Source: Eubacterium sp. (GTDB taxonomy: Bacteria > Bacillota > Clostridia > Lachnospirales > Lachnospiraceae). From it: DNA of 35,683 nt. How positions within the stretch are numbered: the stretch's first letter is position 1; each line of letters starts with the position of its first letter. The notes under the pieces were generated by a model, which had not been told where the DNA came from, did no database searches, and saw nothing but the letters and a program-made list of their open reading frames with translations. The DNA lies in the NCBI GenBank assembly GCA_024696635.1, contig JAILGP010000014.1, positions 1-35,683 on the forward strand, in the 5' to 3' direction. The translations under genes and the position numbers were made by a program. Of the stretch, positions 17,738 through 25,965 are shown one piece after another.

Positions 17738-19441
17738 TTATCTATAGTCATCAAGCAAGGCAAGATTGGAAACTTCAACATCATTAAAGTAAGGAGATAC
17801 ATCCTCCTGACTTGTATAAAGAGGTTCATACCAATCAAACTGCTGGAAATAAGCTAATATATTTTCATCCTTAAACTTATAACCATGTCTTGCATATATC
17901 TCATTAATAGCAGTCTGAACCTCCTGCTTATTAAGAGCCTTAACCTCTGCCTCTGTAAGAAGTCTTGTAGAGGAATCTGGAATTATCATTCCATCACCAG
18001 AGCTGACAGCCTCATCATGAGTGGAGGTCGAGGAACCATTTGTAGCAACCGGAACAATATTATAATTAATATTTGATTCAATCACGTGACTTCCTTCTCG
18101 ACTTGCAATCATCTCATCATACAAGGTAGAAACGTTAGAATATCCGTGGAATGCAAATTTCTTATCCTGTCCTCCAATCTCAACATAGGTATTTAAAATC
18201 TCTGTTTCTCCAGCCTTAGAATATTCATCTACATTATATATAGGATTACCATTTTCATCCTTACCAACACCATAGAATGTTACACCTGTATAATATCCTA
18301 CCGTTCCAGTATAAAGAGCATCCACCATATCAATATTAGCATTAAGATCCACAGCATAAACAAGTGTCACAATAGAATCCTGTTTAATAGGTGATGCATC
18401 CTTAGGAGTTTGAAAATATAATCCCATATACTGTTTATTAGTTACAGTAAAGCCACTCACATAATAATTTTGAATATCCGAGTCGATCATCGCTTCAGTG
18501 CTGGACTTCATAACATCAACAACTTCAACCGGAAGTGTATCTATGTTATAGGCTTCTTCCTTAACCTCTTCTTCAGCTTTAGCTTCAGAGGATTCCTCAG
18601 CATTTTCCTCTTTATCCTGATCACCCTCTGATTCATCTGTCTCTTCAACGCCTTCTGCTTCTTCCTCCGGCAAGGATTCATCAAGCCCCTCAACTTCAAA
18701 TTTTAAAGTTGAATATTCAACATCAGCCTTTATATATTTCTCTATTTCATCCTCATCAATTTCCCACTCATATTTAAGTTTATCACCATTTTTAATATCA
18801 GTAGTCTTATCCAGACCCCCGCCGATCAATTCATAAGCCATATACTCAGCTGCATTCTTATAGTCATCTGCATTCTTTGGTTTTTTATTATATTTAAGGG
18901 TCTTTTTATAATCCTTCATAAATGCTTCTACATCAAAATACGCAGTAGCCTTGGTTTTTCCATCCTCAAGAGAATATTCAACCTCGATATATTCATCAAG
19001 ATTAATACTTTGTTTCTTCCCCCCCAGCATAACTATAAGCAATACTCCAATACAAATAACTATCACTGAGGAACAAGCAACAATGACAATTGCAAGTTTT
19101 GAACTAATGCCCTTCTTTCCGCCGGTTTGATTAGCCGATTTCACTGTTGTTTGATTTCCCATTTGATTCACAGGTCTACTTGCAGACTGTTTCCCATTCT
19201 GATTCATAGGTCTATATGCAGGCTGACTTCCCATCTGATTCATAGGTCTATTCGCAGACTGATTCCCATTCTGATTCATAGGTCTATATGCAGGCTGACT
19301 TCCCATCTGATTCACAGGTCTACTTACAGGCTGGTTCCCACCAGGGACATTCATCTGTTTAGGCCCTTCAACCTCTGCCCCGCAAAAGGTACAGAACAAA
19401 GAACCATCAGGTATATTTTTTCCACACTCAGTACAAAACAT
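17738..19441 (-). CDS. Zinc-ribbon membrane protein with 12-residue repeats and YARHG domain
   Basis: The 567-residue protein opens with a zinc ribbon (CTEC...CTFC, residues 3-20), followed by six degenerate 12-residue repeats rich in Asn, Gln, Met and Pro (36-108), a transmembrane helix (about 116-139), an extracytoplasmic region with a Glu-rich linker (about 255-295), and a C-terminal YARHG-type domain (EIYARHGYKF at 514-523). The family pattern suggests a cell-surface or stress-sensing role, but function is unknown. AAGGAGG precedes the ATG. It sits 66 nt before the amidase, consistent with an envelope-related pair. Confidence 0.85.
   Translation of the reverse strand: MFCTECGKNIPDGSLFCTFCGAEVEGPKQMNVPGGNQPVSRPVNQMGSQPAYRPMNQNGNQSANRPMNQMGSQPAYRPMNQNGKQSASRPVNQMGNQTTVKSANQTGGKKGISSKLAIVIVACSSVIVICIGVLLIVMLGGKKQSINLDEYIEVEYSLEDGKTKATAYFDVEAFMKDYKKTLKYNKKPKNADDYKNAAEYMAYELIGGGLDKTTDIKNGDKLKYEWEIDEDEIEKYIKADVEYSTLKFEVEGLDESLPEEEAEGVEETDESEGDQDKEENAEESSEAKAEEEVKEEAYNIDTLPVEVVDVMKSSTEAMIDSDIQNYYVSGFTVTNKQYMGLYFQTPKDASPIKQDSIVTLVYAVDLNANIDMVDALYTGTVGYYTGVTFYGVGKDENGNPIYNVDEYSKAGETEILNTYVEIGGQDKKFAFHGYSNVSTLYDEMIASREGSHVIESNINYNIVPVATNGSSTSTHDEAVSSGDGMIIPDSSTRLLTEAEVKALNKQEVQTAINEIYARHGYKFKDENILAYFQQFDWYEPLYTSQEDVSPYFNDVEVSNLALLDDYR
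19118..19336 (-). repeat. 36-bp coding minisatellite
   Basis: About six units of roughly 36 bp encode alternating NQMGSQPAYRPM and NQNGNQSANRPM-like blocks between the zinc ribbon and the membrane helix. Two of the NQMG units are identical at the protein level and nearly so at the DNA level, pointing to recent duplication. Copy number is likely to vary between strains. Confidence 0.88.
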
Positions 19442-19512
19442 ATTAACCTCCTTTTTATGAATAAAAGGGAAAACAAAATAAAATCTTTATATTCTTGATC
19501 CTGATCTGATTA

Positions 19513-20877
19513 TTACCAATTTCTTTCTTCCATCGGAAGGTATTCGCGATGATCTCCCACATATTTGTATGCCGGACGAATAATCTTACCCTTATTAACA
19601 AGCTCTTCAATACGGTGGGCAGACCATCCTGCTATTCTGGCAATAGCAAACATAGGAGTATAAAGCTCCACAGGAATTTTTAAAACGGAATAAACGAAGC
19701 CACTATAAAAATCCACATTTGCACAGACAGGTTTCTTCATATCTCTGAATTGCATAATAAGTTCCTTAGCAATTCTCTCAACTCTATCATATAATTCAAA
19801 CTCCTTTTTATAGCCCTCTGCTTCAGAAAGAAGTCTTGCATATTCCTTTAATATCTCAGCTCTAGGATCAGACAATGAATATATAGCATGTCCCATACCA
19901 TAGATAAGGCCAGCATGATCAAAGGCCTCTTTATTAAGAAGCTTTGTTAAATAAGCCTTTATCTGAGAATCGTTTTCCGTATCCTTTACATTTTGTATTA
20001 AATCAGCCATCATCTGCTGAACCTTCAGGTTGGCTCCACCATGACGAGGACCCTTTAATGAACCAAGGGAACCTGCCACTGTCGAATACGTATCCGTTCC
20101 TGTAGTACTAATTACATGGGTAGTAAATGTAGAGTTATTCCCTCCTCCATGTTCAGCATGAAGAACAAGACATATATCAAGAACTTCAGCTTCCAAATCT
20201 GTGAAAACAGGATCCGATCTAAGAAGTCTGAGTATATTTTCCGCAGTAGAATATTCAGCCTTTGGTCTATGGATAACAAGACTGGCATCCAGGAACTTAT
20301 GTCTGTAGGACTGATATCCATAAGCAGCAATTACCGGAAATCTGGCAATAAGACCTAAGGACTGAGCCAGAACATGCTGAACACTTATATCATCAGGATC
20401 ATCATCATAGGAATATAAAGTAAGAACGCATCTCTCCAGAACATTCATAATATTTCTGCTAGGAGCCTTCATAATAACATCCCTGTTAAAGTTCTCCGGA
20501 AGAGGTCTCATACTTCCCAAAATCTGCATGAATTCATTAAGCTCAATTTCTGTAGGAAGTTCACCAAATAAAAGGAGAAAAATCGTTTCTTCAAATCCAT
20601 GCTTACTTCCTCTAAAACCCTCTACAAGCTGTCTTACATCATAGCCCTGAAAATACAGTTCTCCAGGAATAGGAATTCTATTTCCATCACCATCAATTCT
20701 AAAGCCTGAGACATCAGAAATTTCAGTAAGACCTGTAAGAACGCCTCGGCCATCAGAATCTCGTAGTCCTCTTTTTACATCATACTTCTCATATAAAGTC
20801 TGATCAATACGACCAGCGCCATCACACATATCCACATATTTTTCTACAGTTTTCTTAAATTCCGCAAAATTTTCCAT
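19513..20877 (-). CDS. gltA: Citrate synthase
   Basis: Condenses oxaloacetate and acetyl-CoA to citrate in the cytosol. The catalytic histidines lie in HAEHGGGNNSTF and GMGHAIYSLSDPRA and the catalytic aspartate in ANVDFYSGF; the CoA region GSLKGPRHGGANLKV is intact. At 454 residues it is longer than the 370-430 seen in many bacteria, because of an extended N-terminus of about 60 residues. 2-methylcitrate synthase is possible but no prp neighbours are seen. Malic enzyme lies two genes upstream. Confidence 0.92.
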   Translation of the reverse strand: MENFAEFKKTVEKYVDMCDGAGRIDQTLYEKYDVKRGLRDSDGRGVLTGLTEISDVSGFRIDGDGNRIPIPGELYFQGYDVRQLVEGFRGSKHGFEETIFLLLFGELPTEIELNEFMQILGSMRPLPENFNRDVIMKAPSRNIMNVLERCVLTLYSYDDDPDDISVQHVLAQSLGLIARFPVIAAYGYQSYRHKFLDASLVIHRPKAEYSTAENILRLLRSDPVFTDLEAEVLDICLVLHAEHGGGNNSTFTTHVISTTGTDTYSTVAGSLGSLKGPRHGGANLKVQQMMADLIQNVKDTENDSQIKAYLTKLLNKEAFDHAGLIYGMGHAIYSLSDPRAEILKEYARLLSEAEGYKKEFELYDRVERIAKELIMQFRDMKKPVCANVDFYSGFVYSVLKIPVELYTPMFAIARIAGWSAHRIEELVNKGKIIRPAYKYVGDHREYLPMEERNW

Positions 20878-20912
20878 TCACCACTCCATAGCTTTATAGT
20901 ACTTTTTATAAA

Positions 20913-20927
20913 TGTAATAAGATTACA
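20913..20927. promoter_or_regulatory. 15-bp dyad upstream of citrate synthase
   Basis: TGTAAT-AAG-ATTACA is a perfect inverted repeat 36 bp before the citrate synthase start. On the minus strand it overlaps a weak promoter-like match (TTGATT-17-TACATT), so it could be an operator. No known regulator motif was recognised. Confidence 0.35.
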
Positions 20928-20961
20928 AGCCTTAATCAACAAGAAAATATTACATATCCAG

Positions 20962-21576
20962 TTAGCTTTCAGAAAAAACATCCTTCTCAGTTTCGATGGA
21001 ATATCTTTCGAATGCATTTATAACCCTTGTATTTTTATAGGTATCTTCTCTTTTAAATTTTCTGCCATAGGTCATATGGACATGTCCGTGAATAAAGAGC
21101 TTAGGCTGATACTTATCTAATATCTTATTAAAAATACCAAAGCCCCTATGAGGAAGATCATCTCCATCATTTAGTCCCTTGGCAGGACTATGAGTAAGAA
21201 GTATATCCACGCCCTTATATCTCCATAATTTAGGCAAAAGTCTTATATACCTGCCTATCATCTGCAGTTCAGTATACTGGTATCCACTATAATTATAGCG
21301 CATACTGCCTCCCAGACCCATTATGCGAACTCCGTGATATACAAATATATCATCATCTACACAGGTGCAGCCTCCCGGCGGAGTATCTCTATAACATCCA
21401 TCATGATTTCCATGAACATAAAGTATAGGAACCTTAGAATAGGTGGCAATAAACTCCAAATACTGGGGCGCCAGATCTCCGGCAGATAGTATTAGATCAT
21501 ACCCATCTAATTTAGTTTTTTCAAAAAAATCCCACAGATATCTCGACTCGATATCTGCCAGTGCCAGAATTCTCAT
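20962..21576 (-). CDS. Metallophosphoesterase with altered first metal motif
   Basis: Calcineurin-type phosphoesterase of 204 residues. GD (33-34), GNHD (56-59), THS with H129, and GHVH (164-167) form the metal centre. The usual opening DxH is DIE (D8, E10), so a glutamate replaces a metal-binding histidine. Substrate is unknown; YfcE-type phosphodiesterases are the closest pattern I can name. Its ATG comes 1 nt after the stop of the ParB-BMP gene (TAGAATG), so both are translationally coupled and probably work together. Confidence 0.88.
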   Translation of the reverse strand: MRILALADIESRYLWDFFEKTKLDGYDLILSAGDLAPQYLEFIATYSKVPILYVHGNHDGCYRDTPPGGCTCVDDDIFVYHGVRIMGLGGSMRYNYSGYQYTELQMIGRYIRLLPKLWRYKGVDILLTHSPAKGLNDGDDLPHRGFGIFNKILDKYQPKLFIHGHVHMTYGRKFKREDTYKNTRVINAFERYSIETEKDVFSES

Positions 21577-21577
21577 T

Positions 21578-23647
21578 CTAGTCTACCCCTTCTGTACTGT
21601 CTGTATTCTTTGCAGTTTCTACCTGTATTCCTTTTAATTCTACAATCTGTTTAGCCTGGTCCTTAAGTTCATCAAGCCCCGGAATAGAACCTATGACATT
21701 ATCAACCAGCCAATTCATTTTTATAATGTCCTCAATGTCCAGATTTACTCCATCCTGACTTCTAAGACTTCCATCCTGGGAAATAATCCTTCCTCCAAAT
21801 GGAGAAAACTCATCATTTATTATCATATCTCTCATTTTAAGAACAAGACGTTTTAAATCATAAGGAATTTTTTCTGAAAGAATTACATCAACAACACCTG
21901 AGGAAAGCCCCCACCAATAATTGATAGGCTTGCTTTCACTTTCAGCATCTGTACTTCCCCAGTTACCCTTCATAATAATATTGATTATCTTTTCATAAAG
22001 CTGGCCCCAGTTATAAACAGTCATTATAATATTTTCCGGATCCCCGTCTGTAAGACGATACATACCGAATTTTCTTGAGGCCTTCCTTGGTGTGATCATA
22101 TCCTGATCAGATACGTAATCAATACCCTCTTCATAAAATGAATGATATATTTCATCCCTATGTTCAGTAGTCTTAAGAGTTGTCCACTTAAGATAAACCT
22201 TAACTCTAGGATTCATCATCCTTGCACCTATAGCAAACGCATTTATATTTGCTGTTATTCCATAAATAGGATAATCAGCCAGATAACCTATCTTGTCAGT
22301 CTGAGTAAGAGCTCCTGCAAGCATACCTGACATAAACTTAGCCTCATACAGTCTTGCATAATAGGTTCTGATATATCTATGGGATGTATTAAGAGAACAA
22401 TTAAGTATCTTTACCGAAGGATATTTAATAGCACACTTAAGACTAGGACTAATCATACTTGTGGTAGTTGTAAATATTACCTCTACCCCATCCTCTTCAA
22501 TAAGAGACTCAATAGCTTTAATCGTTTCCTCCTCAGACTTAGCAGTAGTTACCTGAAGAGCGCTCACCTTTTTACCAAAAACCTCAATAAGATGATTTCT
22601 TCCTAGTTCATGCTGATATAACCAGTTTGAATTAGAAGGATCCTTATCATATATAAAGGCGACCTTAAGAGGTTTACTCGCAGTATAGTTTTGAGAGAAA
22701 ATTTTTGTAATAACATTATCTTTTTCTGGCGGTGGATCAAGAGAAACCTCAACCTCATACTGTTCATTGATTACAAGAAATTCCTGCCACATACTTGATA
22801 TAGCCGTTTCTATTTCCTCAAGATTCATGTCACAAAGGGCATCGAATCCCGTAACCTCAACAAAGGTTAAAAAGGCATCCCCAGTGGTGACTTCACTAAG
22901 ATGATCCCCGCCTCTTTTCTTAAAGGCTTTTTCGAATCTTCTATAAGCCGCCTTTAATTCCAGAATAGTATCTTCACTCCATATCAAGGAAGCTTCAGCA
23001 CGGATAGCGGTTCCACCACCATCGGCCGAATCACCTACCGTACTTACCTGAGATATAACCGGGGATTCACCTATTTCTCCCCCATGAATATCTGCTTCCT
23101 TAACAGCATTAAGAAGTCTCTTATAGCAGCCCTCATGAGTAAATAAAATAAAATTTACCGAGGTCTTTTTATTAAAATCCATATATTCATAGTAAATCTT
23201 TATTTCCTTATCATCAGTAAGTTTGGGAACCTTTCTGGTGACAAAAGCAGGTATAGAATCAGCCTCAAAATACTTAAGAACGCTGACTCTCTTATTGCCT
23301 TCTACTACATAATAGAAATTCAGATACTCATAAACCTTAATAGGGTCTCTGATACCTTCATCTAAATGTGCATCAGAAAGCATAGACCATTTACTAGAAA
23401 ACTCAGTATTAGCCTCCATAATAGGCATAAAATTAGATGCAAACGCCTGTGTTCGTCCAGCTGTACTGGTTCCAATAACCCTGTCTAGTGGTATATTCAC
23501 CAATCCTAAATTAACATCCCTTGATATATAGTCTTTATTTATAATATCATCCAAGACCGGAAGAAAAGGATATTTACCCTCTGACACATTAGTTCTGTAG
23601 GCCTTTAACCCCAATTTTTTGGCCTTTTCATATAAATCTTTAGACAT
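21578..23647 (-). CDS. Cytosolic fusion of ParB/Srx-like domain and BMP/PnrA-like ligand-binding domain
   Basis: Of 689 residues, about 45-140 resemble the ParB/sulfiredoxin fold, with the box VVEGNKRVSVLKYF at 114-127. A helical linker follows, then from about 326 a BMP/PnrA-like periplasmic-binding fold (KVAFIYDKDPSNSNW, later GALTQTDKIGYLADY). There is no signal peptide or lipobox, although BMP proteins are normally exported lipoproteins that bind nucleosides. I infer an intracellular sensor or nucleotide-handling protein. GAGGG precedes the ATG. The next gene is the coupled metallophosphoesterase. Confidence 0.83.
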   Translation of the reverse strand: MSKDLYEKAKKLGLKAYRTNVSEGKYPFLPVLDDIINKDYISRDVNLGLVNIPLDRVIGTSTAGRTQAFASNFMPIMEANTEFSSKWSMLSDAHLDEGIRDPIKVYEYLNFYYVVEGNKRVSVLKYFEADSIPAFVTRKVPKLTDDKEIKIYYEYMDFNKKTSVNFILFTHEGCYKRLLNAVKEADIHGGEIGESPVISQVSTVGDSADGGGTAIRAEASLIWSEDTILELKAAYRRFEKAFKKRGGDHLSEVTTGDAFLTFVEVTGFDALCDMNLEEIETAISSMWQEFLVINEQYEVEVSLDPPPEKDNVITKIFSQNYTASKPLKVAFIYDKDPSNSNWLYQHELGRNHLIEVFGKKVSALQVTTAKSEEETIKAIESLIEEDGVEVIFTTTTSMISPSLKCAIKYPSVKILNCSLNTSHRYIRTYYARLYEAKFMSGMLAGALTQTDKIGYLADYPIYGITANINAFAIGARMMNPRVKVYLKWTTLKTTEHRDEIYHSFYEEGIDYVSDQDMITPRKASRKFGMYRLTDGDPENIIMTVYNWGQLYEKIINIIMKGNWGSTDAESESKPINYWWGLSSGVVDVILSEKIPYDLKRLVLKMRDMIINDEFSPFGGRIISQDGSLRSQDGVNLDIEDIIKMNWLVDNVIGSIPGLDELKDQAKQIVELKGIQVETAKNTDSTEGVD

Positions 23648-23671
23648 ATTACCCTCACTTATTAATCATAA

Positions 23672-23729
23672 GATAATAACAAGATTACTTATTATCAGTC
23701 TATTTTAATATGTTTATAAATAATTACAA
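23672..23729 (-). promoter_or_regulatory. Promoter and operator-like dyad before the ParB-BMP gene
   Basis: In minus direction TTGTAA (23724-23729), 16 bp, and TAAAAT (23702-23707) form a promoter candidate. Its predicted start near 23695 coincides with an 8-bp inverted repeat GATAATAA-9 nt-TTATTATC (23672-23696). A protein bound there would block initiation. Autoregulation by the downstream ParB-like domain is speculative. Confidence 0.45.
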
Positions 23730-23736
23730 ATGCACC

Positions 23737-24909
23737 TTATAGTCTGCTTATACCTGATCTGATAGCCTCTTCCTTAACAGCCTGAGCTACAACCTTGGCT
23801 ACATTTTCATTAAATGCATCAGGTATGATATATTCTTCATTTAACTCTTCGTCAGTAACTATTGAAGCAATAGCTCTTGCAGCAGCTTCCTTCATTGGTT
23901 CAGTTATAGCTCTTGCCCTCGCATCCAGTGCACCACGGAAGATACCAGGAAATACAAGAACATTATTAATCTGATTAGGGAAATCCGAACGACCTGTAGC
24001 TATGATTCTTGCTCCGCCCTTCTTTGCATCTTCAGGCATGATTTCAGGTGTAGGATTAGCCATTGCAAATACTATTGCATCATCGGCCATAGACTCAACC
24101 ATCTGACTTGTTACTATTCCAGGAGCTGACACACCAATAAATACATCCTTACCCTTAATTACATCTGCAAGGCTTCCAGTTTCCTTATACTTATTTGTGA
24201 CAGCAGCGATTTCCTGCTTTGCTGAATTAAGACTTGTATCACCTTCAACAATAGCGCCCTTTCTGTCTACCATAACAACATTTCCGATTCCAAAGCTCTG
24301 AAGAAGCTTACAAATTGATATACCGGCTGATCCAGCACCACTTATTACAGCGCTTACATCTTCCCATTTCTTCCCTACAATCTTAAGAGCATTTGTAAGT
24401 CCAGCAGCAACAACTATAGCTGTACCATGCTGATCATCATGGAATACTGGAATATCAAGCTCTTCCTTAAGTCTTGCTTCTATCTCAAAGCATCTAGGTG
24501 CTGAAATATCTTCAAGATTAATTCCACCAAAGGATGGAGCAAGTCTCTTAACAGTCTCTACTATTTCATCAGTATCCTTTGTATCAATGCAGATAGGAAA
24601 TGCATCTACATTTCCAAATCTCTTAAAAAGAACTGATTTTCCTTCCATTACAGGTATAGCTGCAAGAGGACCTATATCACCAAGTCCAAGAACTGCTGTT
24701 CCATCAGATACAACTGCCACAGTATTACATTTAAGTGTATACTTGTAAACATCATCAGGATTCTCATGAATCTTTCTACAAGGTTCTGCAACTCCAGGGG
24801 TATAGGCAGTGGAAAGATCCTCCTTTGTTTCAACTGGCACCTTAAGTGCTACTTCAAGTTTTCCTTCATGTTCTTCATGCATTTTAAGACTAGCTGCATT
24901 ATAATCCAT
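23737..24909 (-). CDS. Malic enzyme, short bacterial form
   Basis: Oxidatively decarboxylates malate to pyruvate with NAD(P). The 390 residues contain STAYTPGVAEPCR, the metal/substrate region GLGDIGPLAAIPVMEGK, HDDQHGTAIVVAA, the dinucleotide fold ISGAGSAGISICKLL, and NQINNVLVFPGIFRGALD, so all hallmarks are there. There is no phosphotransacetylase-like C-terminal extension. AAGGAGAG precedes the ATG. It follows the radical-SAM-like gene by 41 nt. Cofactor preference cannot be read from sequence alone. Confidence 0.94.
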   Translation of the reverse strand: MDYNAASLKMHEEHEGKLEVALKVPVETKEDLSTAYTPGVAEPCRKIHENPDDVYKYTLKCNTVAVVSDGTAVLGLGDIGPLAAIPVMEGKSVLFKRFGNVDAFPICIDTKDTDEIVETVKRLAPSFGGINLEDISAPRCFEIEARLKEELDIPVFHDDQHGTAIVVAAGLTNALKIVGKKWEDVSAVISGAGSAGISICKLLQSFGIGNVVMVDRKGAIVEGDTSLNSAKQEIAAVTNKYKETGSLADVIKGKDVFIGVSAPGIVTSQMVESMADDAIVFAMANPTPEIMPEDAKKGGARIIATGRSDFPNQINNVLVFPGIFRGALDARARAITEPMKEAAARAIASIVTDEELNEEYIIPDAFNENVAKVVAQAVKEEAIRSGISRL

Positions 24910-24950
24910 AATTTTCTCTCCTTAATACATTTATAAATTAAAGCTTATTC

Positions 24951-25820
24951 CTAAGAAAGGAAATCGCTTATAGACATCTGTTGTCCAACCTGCTTATTCT
25001 CATATCTACGCTTCCAGTCGCGTATACGCTTTGAATCAGCAACAATTCCATATTTTTCACAAAGCTTAATCATATTGCCAAGTAATTCCTTATGATTTTC
25101 AGGAAGTAATTCTGGTGATTCCCTGCACCGTTCCACATATCTTGCATACTCCTGAGGAAAACGTTTTCTATATTCCTGATAGAAAAAGTTCCTGTCAGCT
25201 TTAGGTATAGCAAGCCTTAGATCTGACAAGTCAAGCCTTTCCACACCATACTCTGCCATAGTTTCAATCATACTCTGCAGCTCATAAACAGAGTCATTTA
25301 CATATGGAACAAGAGGATAAAATGCAGCTAAGACATCTATCTTCTCCTTCTTCAGAAGCTTGATAAGCTCCAGTCTCTGCTGAAGCTTCATAGTCTGACC
25401 TCCTTCAATAAGCTTTATCCTTGCATCTGACATGGCAGGAAAGGTTATCTCAACAACACATTTTGTTTTAGATGAAATCCCCTTAAGAATATCCAGATCC
25501 CTTGTTATTTCAAAACGCTTTGTAGATATTATCACACCATGGTCATAATTTTCAATAACCTTAAGACACTCTCTTGTTAACTTAAACTCTTCTTCATATT
25601 CCGAATAAGGATCACCCAGATTACCCATAAGTATCATACCTGGTTTTCTTCTGGATTTCAGAGTCTTAGCCAAATTTTGAGGAGCATCCATCTTAACGCC
25701 TATATCCATAGGATCCTGAACCCTGCTAACCGTAAGAAGAATAGAATCCTCCGTTCTTCCCACGTATATATTCAGTCCATTCTGAGGAGTCAGAATATTT
25801 TGAGAATTAATTATATACAT
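24951..25820 (-). CDS. Radical-SAM-like protein (SplB/Rv2578c-type) without its Fe-S cysteine motif
   Basis: The 289-residue sequence follows the Rv2578c/spore-photoproduct-lyase-like family: GNLGDPYSEYEEEFKLTREC (about 67-86), VIISTKRFEITRDLDIL, LAAFYPLVPYVNDSVYEL, and a C-terminal tail ending QMSISDFLS. In the family, NPYRGC-type cysteines CxxxCxxC should occur around residues 15-30; here that place reads NGLNIYVGRTEDSI and no CxxxCxxC exists anywhere. Radical chemistry therefore seems lost. It lies 145 nt after the SMC-like ATPase gene and may belong to that operon. The ribosome site is weak. Confidence 0.75.
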   Translation of the reverse strand: MYIINSQNILTPQNGLNIYVGRTEDSILLTVSRVQDPMDIGVKMDAPQNLAKTLKSRRKPGMILMGNLGDPYSEYEEEFKLTRECLKVIENYDHGVIISTKRFEITRDLDILKGISSKTKCVVEITFPAMSDARIKLIEGGQTMKLQQRLELIKLLKKEKIDVLAAFYPLVPYVNDSVYELQSMIETMAEYGVERLDLSDLRLAIPKADRNFFYQEYRKRFPQEYARYVERCRESPELLPENHKELLGNMIKLCEKYGIVADSKRIRDWKRRYENKQVGQQMSISDFLS

Positions 25821-25965
25821 AAATATAATAACCTACCTGTCTTTAATCGATTTTTCTTTTCTGTATATCAATTTATAAATCATATAAATCAATTAGCCGA
25901 AAAATAAATCACTAAAATCTAAATAAATATTCTAAATAAATATAAAACACTCATCATCCAAGTAA

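Noticed and set aside
24951-25820. JetD candidate
   Set aside because: The sequence matches the Rv2578c/SplB-like fold and shows no Toprim or DUF3322/DUF2220 features.
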